From the NCBI RefSeq assembly GCF_000335475.2, contig NZ_ANAH02000009.1, positions 434,001 through 498,000 of the forward strand: 64,000 nt of DNA, written 5' to 3'. How positions within the stretch are numbered: position 1 is the first letter of the stretch; each line of letters begins with the position of its first letter. Position numbers and translations under genes: made by a program. Below the pieces are notes generated by a model. It did not search any database. It saw only the letters and a program-made list of their open reading frames with translations, and had not been told where the DNA came from. The stretch comes from Cystobacter fuscus DSM 2262. GTDB lineage: Bacteria > Myxococcota > Myxococcia > Myxococcales > Myxococcaceae. Below are positions 52,622 to 61,767 of the stretch, piece after piece.

Positions 52622-54439
52622 TCAGAAGACGAAGCAGTCACAGCCGCTGTTCCATGACCCGAAGGGGCCGGCCGGCGCATGAGGATGCACGTGAGGAGGC
52701 TGATGCACGCATCCCGCGGGATGGAGCGGGGAGGCGCCCGCGCCCTGTGCGCCTCCGGGCAGGGACACGGGAGACCAATCCGGGCTCGCGGGGGGCAGGG
52801 GCGGTGCGAGGGGGCCGAAAGGGCCCGTGCCATGGACGACCTTGCCGTCCACGAGCGTCAGGACCGACTCGAGGTGCTTGAGCTGCTCCTCCGGCACCGA
52901 GAAGTAGTCGGCGGAGAGCACCGCGAGATCCGCCAGCATCCCCTCGGCGATGATGCCCTTGTCCCGCTCCTCGCCGGAGAACCAGGCGCTTCCGGTGGTA
53001 TACAGCCGCAAGGCTTCCTCCCGGCTCATGCGGTTGGCAGCGGGGTAGAGCGCGGTGCCTCCCACGGTCTTGCCGGTGATGAGCCAGTACAGCGAGACCC
53101 AGGGGTTGTAGCTGGAGACCCGGGTGGCGTCGGTTCCCGCGCCGACGGGAATGCCCAGCTCGAGCATCCGCCGGATGGGGGGTGAATGGGCCGCGGCGTC
53201 CGCGCCATAACGCGCGATGAAGTGCTCGCCCTGGAAGGACATCCGGTTCTGGATGGCGATGCCCCCTCCGAGCGCCCGCGTGCGCTCGAGGTTGCGCGGC
53301 GAGATGGTCTCCGCGTGATCGAACCACCACTTGAGGCCCTGGAAGGGCACCTCCCGGTCCACCCGCTCGAAGACGTCCAGGAAGCGCGAGATGGACTCGT
53401 CATAGGTGGCGTGCAACCGGAAGGGCCAGCGGCTCCGGACCAGGTGGTGCACCACCGCCTCGAGCTCTCCCTCGAGCGAGGCGGGCAGATCCGGCCTCGG
53501 CTCGAGGAAGTCCTCGAAGTCCGCGGCCGAGAAGACCAGCATCTCTCCGGCGCCATTGAGCCGGTAGAAGGCATCTCCCTGGCCCGGCCGCACCGTGGCC
53601 GTCCACTTGCGGAAGTCCTCCAGTTCCTGGGCGGGGTGCTGCGTGAAGAGGTTGTAGGCGATCCGCACGGTGAGCTGCCCGCGTGCGTGCAACTCCTCGA
53701 TCACCTTGTAGTCCTCTGGATAGTTCTGGAAGCCGCCCCCCGCGTCGATGACACTCGTCAGCCCGAGCCGGTTGAGCTCGCGCATGAAGTGGCGGCTCGA
53801 ATTGAGCTGATCCTCGTAGGCCAGCTTGGGCCCCTTGGCGAGCGTCGAATAGAGGATGGAGGCATTGGGCCTGGCGATGAGCAGTCCCGTGGGATTGCCC
53901 TGCTTGTCCCGCTGGATCTCACCGCCGGGGGGATTGGGAGTATCCCGGGTATAGCCCACCGCCCGGAGCGCGGCCCCATTCAACAGCGCGAGGCCATACA
54001 GATACAGGATGAAGACCGGCGTCTCGGGCGCCGCGGCGTTGATCTCCTCGAGCGTGGGCAGCCGCCGCTCGGCGAACTGGAACTCGTTCCACCCGCCCAC
54101 CACGCGCACCCACTGGGGCGGCGGTGTCCGCTGGGCCTGTGCACGCAGCTTGCGCAACGCGTCCGCCAGGGAGGGGACCCCGTCCCAGCGAAGCTCCAGG
54201 TTGTAATTCAGCCCGCCCCGGATGGTGTGGATGTGCGAGTCGATGAGGCCGGGGATGACGGTGCGGCCGCCCAGGTCGATGACCCGCGTGGCCGGCCCCC
54301 GCCAGGCCATGATGTCCTTTTCGCTTCCGACGGCGCCGAAGCGGCCGTCCTGGATGGCCACCGCGTCCGCGCTCGTCTTCTGGTGTGCGTTCCCCGTCGC
54401 GATACGACCATTCTTGAGGATGAGATCCGCGGTGGCCAT
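52622..54439 (-). CDS. Amidohydrolase family protein (YtcJ-like)
   Basis: A 605-residue protein from ATG 54439 (MATADLILKNGRIATG). Metal-dependent hydrolase of the amidohydrolase_3 type: the first metal motif DSHIH follows VIPGLI; HATYDESI, WFDHAE and GTDATR give the further ligands. No signal peptide. Such enzymes hydrolyse amides, formamides or cyclic ureas; the substrate is not predictable. The C-terminal about 50 residues are Pro/His/Gly-rich and unusual. It is 25 bases upstream of the ABM-like gene in the same direction. Confidence 0.9.
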   Translation of the reverse strand: MATADLILKNGRIATGNAHQKTSADAVAIQDGRFGAVGSEKDIMAWRGPATRVIDLGGRTVIPGLIDSHIHTIRGGLNYNLELRWDGVPSLADALRKLRAQAQRTPPPQWVRVVGGWNEFQFAERRLPTLEEINAAAPETPVFILYLYGLALLNGAALRAVGYTRDTPNPPGGEIQRDKQGNPTGLLIARPNASILYSTLAKGPKLAYEDQLNSSRHFMRELNRLGLTSVIDAGGGFQNYPEDYKVIEELHARGQLTVRIAYNLFTQHPAQELEDFRKWTATVRPGQGDAFYRLNGAGEMLVFSAADFEDFLEPRPDLPASLEGELEAVVHHLVRSRWPFRLHATYDESISRFLDVFERVDREVPFQGLKWWFDHAETISPRNLERTRALGGGIAIQNRMSFQGEHFIARYGADAAAHSPPIRRMLELGIPVGAGTDATRVSSYNPWVSLYWLITGKTVGGTALYPAANRMSREEALRLYTTGSAWFSGEERDKGIIAEGMLADLAVLSADYFSVPEEQLKHLESVLTLVDGKVVHGTGPFGPLAPPLPPASPDWSPVSLPGGAQGAGASPLHPAGCVHQPPHVHPHAPAGPFGSWNSGCDCFVF

Positions 54440-54639
54440 GGCGTTTGTCTGGCTCCTTCGTGGGGGAATTATGTCCGGTGCGATGAAGGGAGAATCCGCA
54501 TTGTATTCATGCTTCCCATCAATGGACGAGATGGACGGAGAGTCCATGTACTTCCCACTGGACAGTGAACACCTTCTCCAACACCTTGAGGGAATTCAAC
54601 GGGGAACAGGTGATTCCCGATAACAGTCAGGAGAAAGTC

Positions 54640-55389
54640 ATGCGTCTCATGATGAAGCAGGGGTGGCTCGCCCTCGGAGTGGTCCTCTCGCTCGGCATGC
54701 CATTTCAGGGGCTCGCCGGTGATGCGAAGACACCCGAGAAGACCTTCGATGCGCCGATGGGTCTCAAGTTGTCTGTCAAGCAGATCGGTCCGGTCACCCA
54801 GGTCACCGATCTGCAGATCCTCTGTGTGCTGAAGCATGATCCCGCGGGGGACCAGTACATCGAGGCGATGCAGGACTTCAATGCCAAGCAGGGCGGGCTG
54901 CTCTCGTCGCTGCGCGAGCGGGGCGAGTTCGTGGGGGAGTTGGGCGAGACCTTCCTCTACACGCCGCCGCCGCGTTCCATCACGCCGAAGCGGGTGCTGC
55001 TGATTGGCGTGGGGGAGGCCAAGGACGTGTCGTTGGACAAGCTGCGCTTGGTGGGACGGATCGCGCTGCGCGAGGCCGTGCGCCTGGGGGCGAAGAATGT
55101 CTCGTTCGCGCCCACGCTGCGCGACCAGGGGAGCACCGTCATCGACGTGGGCGAGGGGGACGCGGCCGTGGTGGAGCAGATGCTGTTGGCCTACGACACG
55201 GAAAAGCGATTGCAGCAGCAGGGCCTGGCGCCCAAGTTCAACCTCTCGTCCTGGGTCATCGAGGCGGGTCCAAAGTATTTCGAGGGGGTCACCACTCACG
55301 TGGAGGATGCCGTCAAGGCCGCCAACGAACAGATCAAGCAGCGCGTGGACAAGCCGTACGTGAGCGCGACCCCGGCCCCCGCGCGGTAG
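54640..55389 (+). CDS. Secreted protein consisting of a peptidase M17 N-terminal domain
   Basis: A 249-residue protein from ATG 54640, with CAGGAGAA just upstream. A signal peptide ends near LAGDAK (residue 27). The mature part matches the non-catalytic N-terminal domain of leucyl aminopeptidases (PKRVLLIGVGEAKDVSLDKLRLVGRIA: core LIGVGEAKDV; AVRLGAKNVSFAP). The metal-binding catalytic domain is absent; the gene ends with a short helical tail. It may bind a nucleotide or peptide in the periplasm, or be a derived structural protein. Confidence 0.82.
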   Translation: MRLMMKQGWLALGVVLSLGMPFQGLAGDAKTPEKTFDAPMGLKLSVKQIGPVTQVTDLQILCVLKHDPAGDQYIEAMQDFNAKQGGLLSSLRERGEFVGELGETFLYTPPPRSITPKRVLLIGVGEAKDVSLDKLRLVGRIALREAVRLGAKNVSFAPTLRDQGSTVIDVGEGDAAVVEQMLLAYDTEKRLQQQGLAPKFNLSSWVIEAGPKYFEGVTTHVEDAVKAANEQIKQRVDKPYVSATPAPAR

Positions 55390-55812
55390 CGGAGGGTCAC
55401 CTCGTCCCCCTCCCTCCAGGGCGAGGGCGGGTGGCGGAGTGTTGTCGGGTACGCAGGAGGCGCCTTCGCCGATGCCCGGGAGGCCCGGGACTCGCGGCCT
55501 CCTCGGCGAGGCCTCCCCGGGCCTGCCTCGGCTCGATCCAACATCCAGTGTTCCCCCTCGTACTGGCGGCGTGTCCCATACTGGACCGTCGCCTGGTACG
55601 AAGGAGTCACCCGCGCGGTTGCTTCACCCGGATTCAATTACAAACCAGGAAAGCCAGACGGAAATCCTGTCCTCCCAAGCGCCTCCCGGGTCGGCTCCAC
55701 CCCAGCCGACGTGGTTGACCCGGACTTCCCACCGGGCGGGAAGCCTGTCACGCTTGCCTACCAAGATTGGCCACACAGCCCCTGGTGGCGTGGACCCGGA
55801 GAGGAGTTCGGC
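55390..55812. other. Intergenic region upstream of the FHA gene
   Basis: A 423-base stretch. The frame of the FHA gene stays open back to the stop at 55389, but has no ATG, GTG or TTG before 55711 and mixed codon use, so I treat it as non-coding. It includes AT-richer sequence at about 55600-55680 where a promoter may lie. The ribosome site GAGGAG precedes ATG 55813. Confidence 0.5.
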
Positions 55813-56829
55813 ATGTCTGAGTATTCAGGAATTCACGGCATGTGGAGCGAGAATGAGGGCACCCGGGTCCGAGCGGCGTGGACGCCCCGGCGGCGACCGG
55901 CTCCCCTCGAGGCTTACTCGGCCTTCCGGGCCGCCTATGGCCGGTTGCGGCACCTGGCCGACACTGTCCAGGGGCCGGCGGTGCTCGGGGTGGCGGTGGA
56001 CGGCCGCGGGTACGTGGTCGAGGCGGTGATTGTCGAGCCCGGCCACTCGTTGCTCATCGGCCGACACACCGGTTGTGGGCTCCGGCTCCCGTCCGACACC
56101 GTCTCGTTGCGCCAGCTCGCGTTGTACGCGCAGTCCGGCGCTCCGGGCGCCGCGCCGGACATCCGGCTGTGGGATCTCAACACCGAGCAACTCTTCCTCA
56201 CCGAGGACGGCGAGCCCAACGCGGCGGTCATCGCCCAGGGCCTGCTCTACGCCGCGGTGGAGGAGTACGCGCTCCTGTTCCTCCCCACCCGTGGGCCCTC
56301 CACCTGGTCCTGGCCGGAGCGGGCCGAGGAGGCCTGGGAGGCGCTCCCGCCGCGCCACTTCATCGATCAGCGGGCCCCGTCCTCCGACCGCCGTCGGCAT
56401 TCGCGCCACCTCCGGCTGGACGGCCAGGAGTACCACACGAACGTCACCCGGCTGGGTCCGCTGATGCTCCTGAGCGGGCACGAGCGGCCCGAGGCCGCCT
56501 GGGGCTCGCTGCGGCTGGTGGGCGCGGAGCGCGAGGAGGAGCACCACATCTCCCTGGCGCGCCTGGAGCAGGGCGTGTTGCTGGGCCGCTACGAGCGCTG
56601 CGGCGTCGTGCTGGCGCAGGAGTGCCTGGGCCTCTCGCGCGTGCACCTGCTCCTGGTCCGGATGGGCGGGGAGGTGCTGGCCATCGACACCGCCAGCACC
56701 AACGGGACCTGGCGCGGTCCCGTCGAGGTCCAGACGACCGCGCTGGAGGACTCGGACAGCCTCGAGCTGGGCGAGTCCCTCGTCCTCCATTGGCGCCGCC
56801 TGCCCCGGCGCTCCAGCACCTTGGGTTGA
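55813..56829 (+). CDS. FHA-domain protein, probably two FHA modules
   Basis: A 338-residue protein from ATG 55813. An FHA-like segment lies near residues 75-110 (LLIGRHTGCGLRLPSDTVSLRQLAL) and a clearer one at about 255-310 with GRYERCGVV, LSRVHLLLV and TASTNGTW, the phosphothreonine-binding loops. The first module has SLRQ where binding modules have SRxH, so it may not bind. It would recognise kinase targets; three Ser/Thr kinases lie in this window but none is adjacent. No membrane segment. Confidence 0.85.
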   Translation: MSEYSGIHGMWSENEGTRVRAAWTPRRRPAPLEAYSAFRAAYGRLRHLADTVQGPAVLGVAVDGRGYVVEAVIVEPGHSLLIGRHTGCGLRLPSDTVSLRQLALYAQSGAPGAAPDIRLWDLNTEQLFLTEDGEPNAAVIAQGLLYAAVEEYALLFLPTRGPSTWSWPERAEEAWEALPPRHFIDQRAPSSDRRRHSRHLRLDGQEYHTNVTRLGPLMLLSGHERPEAAWGSLRLVGAEREEEHHISLARLEQGVLLGRYERCGVVLAQECLGLSRVHLLLVRMGGEVLAIDTASTNGTWRGPVEVQTTALEDSDSLELGESLVLHWRRLPRRSSTLG

Positions 56830-56906
56830 CGCTCGAGGGAGCTTGCCCGGCGTCTGGGTGGTTCAGTCCCAGGGCGGAGGTCACTGGCAGGGATTAGACT
56901 CCGCCA

Positions 56907-59345
56907 ATGAACTTCAGCCCATCCAGCCGGTCGTCTGTCGTCGTGGCGGAGCTCGGGCCCACGAATACGGGGAAGACCCACCGCGCCATCGAGCGCATGC
57001 TCGAGCACGACTCGGGCATCATCGGGCTGCCACTTCGCCTGCTCGCTCGTGAGGTCTACGACCGGGTGACCGCTCGAGTGGGTGAGGGGCGGGTCGCGTT
57101 GATGACGGGGGAGGAGAAGCGCCTGCCCCCTCGCCCCGACTACTGGATCTGCACGGTCGAGGCGATGCCGCTTGATCGATCCGTCGACTTCCTCGCCGTG
57201 GATGAAATCCAGCTCGCCGCCCACCGGGAGCGCGGGCACGTCTTCACGGATCGGCTGCTCCATGCGCGGGGGCTCCGGGAGACCTGGTTCCTCGGCGCGG
57301 ACACGATGCGGCCCATGGTCCAGGCGCTCATCCCCCAGGCCTCGGTGAAGCGCGCCACCCGCCTGTCCCAGCTTCGCTACTCCGGGAGCCACTCCCTCAA
57401 GAGCCTTCCTCCGCGCTCGGCCGTGGTCGCGTTCTCCGCGGACCGCGTGTACGAGCTCGCCGAGTCGCTGCGCCGCCTCCGGGGCGGGGTCGCCGTGGTG
57501 CTGGGCGCGCTCTCCCCGAGGACGCGCAATGCCCAGGTGGCGATGTACCAGGCCGGCGAGGTGCAGTACCTCGTGGCCACCGATGCCATCGGCATGGGCC
57601 TCAACCTCGACCTCAACCACGTGTCCTTCGCGGCGCTCTCCAAGTACGACGGCGCCGAGCAGCGCGACCTCTTCCCGGACGAGCTGGCGCAGATCGCGGG
57701 CCGCGCGGGGCGGCACCTGAATGACGGGAGCTTCGGAATGCTGAACACGCTGCCCGAGCTGCCGCCTCGGGTGGTCTCGGCCATCGAATCCCACCGGTTC
57801 CCCGCGGTCCGCAGTCTCATCTGGCGCAATTCCTCGCTCGATTTCTCGAGCCCGGAGTCCCTGCTCGATTCGTTGTCGCGAGCCCCGCGCCACGCCGCCT
57901 TCATCCGCGTGGAGCGCGCGGACGACTTCGATGCGCTCAAGGAACTCTCGCACGTTCCCGCCATTCGCGAGGTGGCCACCGACCGGGCCTCGGTCGAGTT
58001 GCTGTGGCAGGTCTGCCAGATTCCAGACTTCCGCAAGGGGCTCTTCGGTCAGCACGTCGCGCTGCTGCGAGAGACCTTCCTTCAGCTCTCCGAGGGGGAC
58101 GGGAGGCTGGAGCAGGCCTGGCTGGCCCGGCAGGTCTCTCCGCTCGATGACGTGTCCGGAGACATCCACACCCTGATGGACCGGCTGGCCGCCATCCGCA
58201 TCTGGACATACATCAGCCATCGCTCGAGCTGGCTCCACGACGCGGAGCACTGGCAGGAGCGCACCCGCCGCATCGAGGACGCCTTGGGGGACGCCCTGCA
58301 CGAGCGGCTCGTGGAGCGCTTCGTGCAGCGGGCCGCGCGCCGGAGCACACGCCGCTTCGTGAGAGCCGCCGCGTCCCCCGCCGCCGGGTCGGACAGCCCC
58401 TTCGCCAGGTTGGGGCTCCTGCTGGGGGAGGTGCCCGGCGCGGACGGCGCGGTGACCGAGGAGCAGTTCGTCCAGCGGGTGGTCGACGCGACGCATGAAG
58501 ACTTCCAGGTGGACGCGTCCGGAAGCATCTCGTTCGATGAGCAGCCGCTGGCCCGCCTGGTGCGTGGCAAGGACCGGCGCTCCCCGCAGATCGCGCTCGC
58601 GGAGCCGGAGGTCTGGACCGCGGGCGCGCGGCGGCGGCTCGAGCGCCGTCTGGTGGCGCTGGCGAGGGATCTCGTCACCGAGGCCATGGGAGGCTTTCCC
58701 GCCGAATCCCTCGCCGGAGCGGATCGCTCCGCGGAGACGCGGGGCCTGGCCTACCGGCTGGCCGAGGGGCTCGGAGTGACTTCCCTGGGAGAGGCGCGCG
58801 AGCAGTGGCGGCTGCTGGACGAGGAGTCCCGCGAGCGCTTGAAGACGTTGGGCGTGCGCGAGGGCCAGCGCTACCTCTACGTCGCCGAGGCGCTCTCACC
58901 CCATGCGCTCGCGCGGCGCTGCATGCTGACGGCGCTGTTCCAGCAGGCTCCTTCCCCCAAGGGTGTTCCGCGAGAACCCGCTCTTGGGATCGCGGAGCTG
59001 GGCGGCCAGAGCGCGCGAGCCTTCGGCTACGAGATGCTCGGGAGCGTGGCGTTGAGGATCGACGTCGTCGAGCGGCTCAGCGAGGCGCTGCGCCACCCGC
59101 AGGGCGCCCGGCAGGCGCACACGCTCCTGCAGGAGCTGCGGCTGGAGAACGGTGTTCGCGCGCGGGTTCTGCGAGAGCTCGGAGGCCGGTCCGGGGGTGC
59201 TCCGGTGAAGCGGCGGCGGCGGCGGCGGGGCGGCGGCAAGAGTGGCGCGCATGGGCCACCGGCTCACGCGGGCGCACACCCGCAGCCGCGGAGAAGCCGG
59301 GCCGGGGAGGGGAGTGTCCAGGGGGGAGCGCCCAAGCCCGAGTGA
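56907..59345 (+). CDS. SUV3-like superfamily 2 RNA helicase
   Basis: An 812-residue helicase. Walker A GPTNTGKT (17-24), DEIQ (99-102), FSADRVYEL, GMGLNLDL and QIAGRAGR (262-269) are the Suv3 subgroup forms rather than DEAD or SKI2 forms. The remaining 500 residues are helical and the end is an Arg/Gly/Lys-rich tail (KRRRRRRGGG). Suv3 is the mitochondrial RNA-degradosome helicase and has relatives mainly in alphaproteobacteria. Likely unwinds structured RNA, perhaps with a 3'-5' exoribonuclease. Start ATG 56907. Confidence 0.9.
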   Translation: MNFSPSSRSSVVVAELGPTNTGKTHRAIERMLEHDSGIIGLPLRLLAREVYDRVTARVGEGRVALMTGEEKRLPPRPDYWICTVEAMPLDRSVDFLAVDEIQLAAHRERGHVFTDRLLHARGLRETWFLGADTMRPMVQALIPQASVKRATRLSQLRYSGSHSLKSLPPRSAVVAFSADRVYELAESLRRLRGGVAVVLGALSPRTRNAQVAMYQAGEVQYLVATDAIGMGLNLDLNHVSFAALSKYDGAEQRDLFPDELAQIAGRAGRHLNDGSFGMLNTLPELPPRVVSAIESHRFPAVRSLIWRNSSLDFSSPESLLDSLSRAPRHAAFIRVERADDFDALKELSHVPAIREVATDRASVELLWQVCQIPDFRKGLFGQHVALLRETFLQLSEGDGRLEQAWLARQVSPLDDVSGDIHTLMDRLAAIRIWTYISHRSSWLHDAEHWQERTRRIEDALGDALHERLVERFVQRAARRSTRRFVRAAASPAAGSDSPFARLGLLLGEVPGADGAVTEEQFVQRVVDATHEDFQVDASGSISFDEQPLARLVRGKDRRSPQIALAEPEVWTAGARRRLERRLVALARDLVTEAMGGFPAESLAGADRSAETRGLAYRLAEGLGVTSLGEAREQWRLLDEESRERLKTLGVREGQRYLYVAEALSPHALARRCMLTALFQQAPSPKGVPREPALGIAELGGQSARAFGYEMLGSVALRIDVVERLSEALRHPQGARQAHTLLQELRLENGVRARVLRELGGRSGGAPVKRRRRRRGGGKSGAHGPPAHAGAHPQPRRSRAGEGSVQGGAPKPE

Positions 59346-59363
59346 AGGGAGCGGATGGGGAAC

Positions 59364-59843
59364 TCAGTGAGCGCGCGCGAAGTACCGTGCCAATCGGCGA
59401 TGCCGATGCGCGAAGAACGCCGCCACCACGCGCGCCAGGAGGGGCTGTGCCCATAGCAGCCCCCATCGCGGCACGAACGTGATCCGATCCGTGAGCTCGG
59501 TCGAGCCGCCCCGAGCAACGAGGCAGCGCTCGTGCTCCCAGCGCCGCATGCTCGCCATGGTCGACTTCTCGTGGAAGCGATGGCCCGGCTCCAACTCGGC
59601 GATGGTCAAGTGATCGTAGTCGAAGGGGAGTACGCCGAAGAGTCGCAACCACGCGCGGCCAAGCGGCACTCCCACGGGGAGGGTATCGAGGTGCAGCACG
59701 CCGACCCCGCGCGGAGCGCTCATCGTGAGCCATGGTCGCATCTCGTCGTTGATTCCCTCGGGACTCGCGATGCGCTCCCATACGGACCGAAGGGGCGCGT
59801 CGATCGTGCTCGTCCGCTCGAAAAACGTGGCCAGTTCATCCAT
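59364..59843 (-). CDS. SRPBCC (START-like) family protein
   Basis: A 159-residue protein from ATG 59843 (MDELATFFERTSTIDA). The pattern STIDAPLRSVWERIASPEG, followed by LTIAELEPGHRFHEKS and ending with ARVVAAFFAHRHRRLARYF, fits the SRPBCC ligand-binding fold. Ligand unknown. Converges with the helicase gene, 18 bases apart. Codon use is slightly less GC-rich than the helicase. Confidence 0.82.
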   Translation of the reverse strand: MDELATFFERTSTIDAPLRSVWERIASPEGINDEMRPWLTMSAPRGVGVLHLDTLPVGVPLGRAWLRLFGVLPFDYDHLTIAELEPGHRFHEKSTMASMRRWEHERCLVARGGSTELTDRITFVPRWGLLWAQPLLARVVAAFFAHRHRRLARYFARAH

Positions 59844-59984
59844 ACGTGTTCGTGAATCCCCAGTGTCACATCCGGTTACTCTGCCGGTCAGCGAATCCCG
59901 GTGCCCAGGCTGGGGCAGACAATCCAGTCTCCTCAACCGAGCCGGGGCGGTGAACGGCTACGACACGAGAAGCATGAACGCAAG

Positions 59985-60548
59985 CTACTCTTCGAGCTCC
60001 GGCGGTGGAATCCAGCAGACGTCTGGCTCCCTGTCCGAGATATCGATGATATGGAGGCGCGGTTCCTCCTTGAGTACCAGATGTCGGGCCTCCGCAAAAT
60101 TGCGCGTACTACCACATCTCACCTTGATGACCCTTACCCTGGCGTGGAGGTTGGAGTCACGGCTTGTCGAGCCATTCTGTCCGCCCGCGTGAGGTGCACC
60201 TTCAATGACCCATGCCAGATGACGCATTTCACGGAGCATTTGACCGGCAAGATACGCGGTGCTCGGTCCATCAGGATTGTATCTGGGCCTCGATGCGGCT
60301 TCGATGAGCAGCTCTACAACGACCTCTGGAGTCAATTTTTGCCATACTCGCGTCAGTAGGCTGTCAGGCCTGTCCTGATATTGCAGGCTCCATGTTCCAT
60401 TGCCCACCAGGTAGTCTTTGTCTTTAGTGTCTTTGTCTTCGAGTTTCCCATTTTTGTGGTTTTGGATGATGATGCCTTTGGTCGATGAATTGAACATCGC
60501 ATCCCCATGCGCATTCTTGAGAGGAAAGCAGAAACGGACGAAACCCAT
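59985..60548 (-). CDS. Hypothetical protein of foreign base composition
   Basis: A 187-residue protein from ATG 60548. GC is clearly lower than in surrounding genes, with many AAA, AAT, GAA and TAT codons. Lys/Asp-rich N-part (GKLEDKDTKDKDYLV), a helix with EVVVELLIEAASRPR, and an acidic Pro-rich end (EPDVCWIPPPELEE). No signal peptide, membrane segment or known motif. Isolated in a decayed region next to an integrase relic, so probably horizontally acquired; it might be an immunity or phage-associated gene, but nothing proves this. Confidence 0.65.
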   Translation of the reverse strand: MGFVRFCFPLKNAHGDAMFNSSTKGIIIQNHKNGKLEDKDTKDKDYLVGNGTWSLQYQDRPDSLLTRVWQKLTPEVVVELLIEAASRPRYNPDGPSTAYLAGQMLREMRHLAWVIEGAPHAGGQNGSTSRDSNLHARVRVIKVRCGSTRNFAEARHLVLKEEPRLHIIDISDREPDVCWIPPPELEE

Positions 60549-60845
60549 TGACAGAAACCACCTGATTCAGGCTGCCTCGGCCGCGGCATGTGTACAAGGA
60601 GCCAGTGCGTTTTAACCCCGATGTTGTTCGAAATTGTGCGGAACGCTAGGGCGAGTGGGAGGGTTGTTGAGAATGAGGGCTGGTGCGGATGCGCCGAGGA
60701 GGGCGTAATAGCTCGCCGAGCCCTGTCTGGACGAGGCCGAGGAGGAGCCAGTGAGCCCACGAGGAGAGGCGTAGCGGCGTCAGTCGATGCTGGAGGAGAG
60801 CGTGACGGTGCCGGGATTGTCGATAGCTGCGAGCGCGGCGCGCAG
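60549..60845. other. Gap without a recognisable gene
   Basis: About 300 bases between the AT-richer orphan gene and the integrase relic. Open frames here are Arg/Gly-rich and do not read like protein. It may contain further degraded island sequence. Confidence 0.45.
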
Positions 60846-61027
60846 CAGCTATCGCCCCGGATCAACAACGCGCTAACGGTGCTTCGCAAGATGCTGTCCC
60901 TGGCACAGGAGCACGGGAGCATCGCTCATGTTCCCCGGGTCAAGCTGTTCAAGGCTGCCAAGGCAGCGTTTGACTTTCCTCACCTTTGAGGAAGCCGAAC
61001 GGGTTGTTGCCGCCGCTGCGCCTGACT
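60846..61027 (+). pseudogene. Relic of the N-terminal domain of a tyrosine recombinase
   Basis: About 60 codons encode LSPRINNALTVLRKML, then AQEHGSIAHVPRVKLFKA and FDF, followed in the next frame by LTFEEAERVVAAAAPDW. These match the core-binding (SAM-like) domain and inter-domain linker of phage-type integrases. A one-base insertion in the T-run near 60972 (GACTTTCCTC) shifts the frame. The catalytic domain is absent; the sequence ends inside the remnant of another gene on the opposite strand. Confidence 0.7.
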
Positions 61028-61248
61028 GGCGGCTGGTTGTCAGCAGGCGCACTCGTCGCCGACACGTAGACGTTGCGCTTGCCATCCCGGACCACCCGGG
61101 CGAGGTAGGCCGCCGCCGCACGGGGCAGCGGCGCTTCCGGGGCGGCCTGCGCCGCGCCTTCCGCGAAGGCAGCGGCCTCGGCGTAGTGCTCATCGGCGAA
61201 AGCCAGCGGTGCCAGGTAGAGGAGACTCTCTGGAGAGCCCTCCAACAT
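60949..61248 (-). pseudogene. Truncated gene interrupted by the integrase relic
   Basis: Starting at ATG 61248 the frame reads GSPESLLYLAPLAFADEHY, then a helical Ala-rich stretch and RVVRDGKRNVYVSA, like an N-terminal TPR-type region. After about residue 70 protein character stops and the frame runs antisense through the integrase relic to 60949. The rest of the gene is missing. From memory such N-termini occur in larger myxobacterial proteins, but I cannot name the family with confidence. Confidence 0.5.
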
Positions 61249-61306
61249 GGTGTTCGAGCTTCATGGAGGAATCTCTAGGGTGGTGGCAGGCGGCGAGCCC
61301 CGGTGT

Positions 61307-61767
61307 TCAGGGACGGGTCAGCGTCGGCGGGTGAGCCACGAGCACCACGGGCAGTCGCCACAGCTGCGTGCCGTGCCACGGCTCGGTGGCCTGGAAGAAG
61401 ATGGAGTCTCCGGCGCGCGTGAAGTGCTTGGGCGAGGAGGCGCCGGCGCCAGGAGAGAGGTCCGCGAGCAGCCGGGTGCCCGCTTCCGTCCCGTCGCTCA
61501 TCCACGGCTCCTCGCCATGAATCCCCTCATCGGCGCTGAGCAGGAGCAGTCCGTCCGCGCCGAAGAGGTGCGAGGCGTTGGACCCCTGGGCGCCCGGGTG
61601 GATGTCCTTGACGAGCACCGTGCCCCCTGGCGTCCCATCGCTCTTCCTGGCTGGAAACCCGCCGTGAGCGCGCTCCCGGAGGAAGGCACCTCCTCGGAGG
61701 CCCGACAGCCCCCCATCATCGCGACCAGTGCGGCCAACCCCAACCCCCACCGTGAGTCCTTCCTCAT
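61307..61767 (-). pseudogene. Collapsed ELWxxDGT-repeat lipoprotein
   Basis: ATG 61767 begins a good lipoprotein signal peptide (MRKDSRWGLGLAALV, lipobox MGGC). After about 45 residues this frame loses sense, and the neighbouring frame continues with KSDGTPGGTVLVKDIHPG, LFGADGLLLLSAD, EEPWMSDGTEAGTRLL and LFFQATEP-like units to a stop at 61307. These are ELWxxDGTxxGT repeats, which normally run to ten or more copies. Both the frame change and the low copy number point to an internal deletion. Intact homologs are secreted or surface proteins of unknown role. Confidence 0.72.

Noticed and set aside
55439-56029. Open frame upstream of and overlapping the FHA gene
   Set aside because: Pro/Ser/Gly/Arg-rich with no domain, and it overlaps the well-supported FHA frame.
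59901-60359. Plus-strand frame opposite the AT-richer orphan gene
   Set aside because: The minus-strand frame is longer, starts with ATG and has a more natural residue mix; only one of the two is likely coding.
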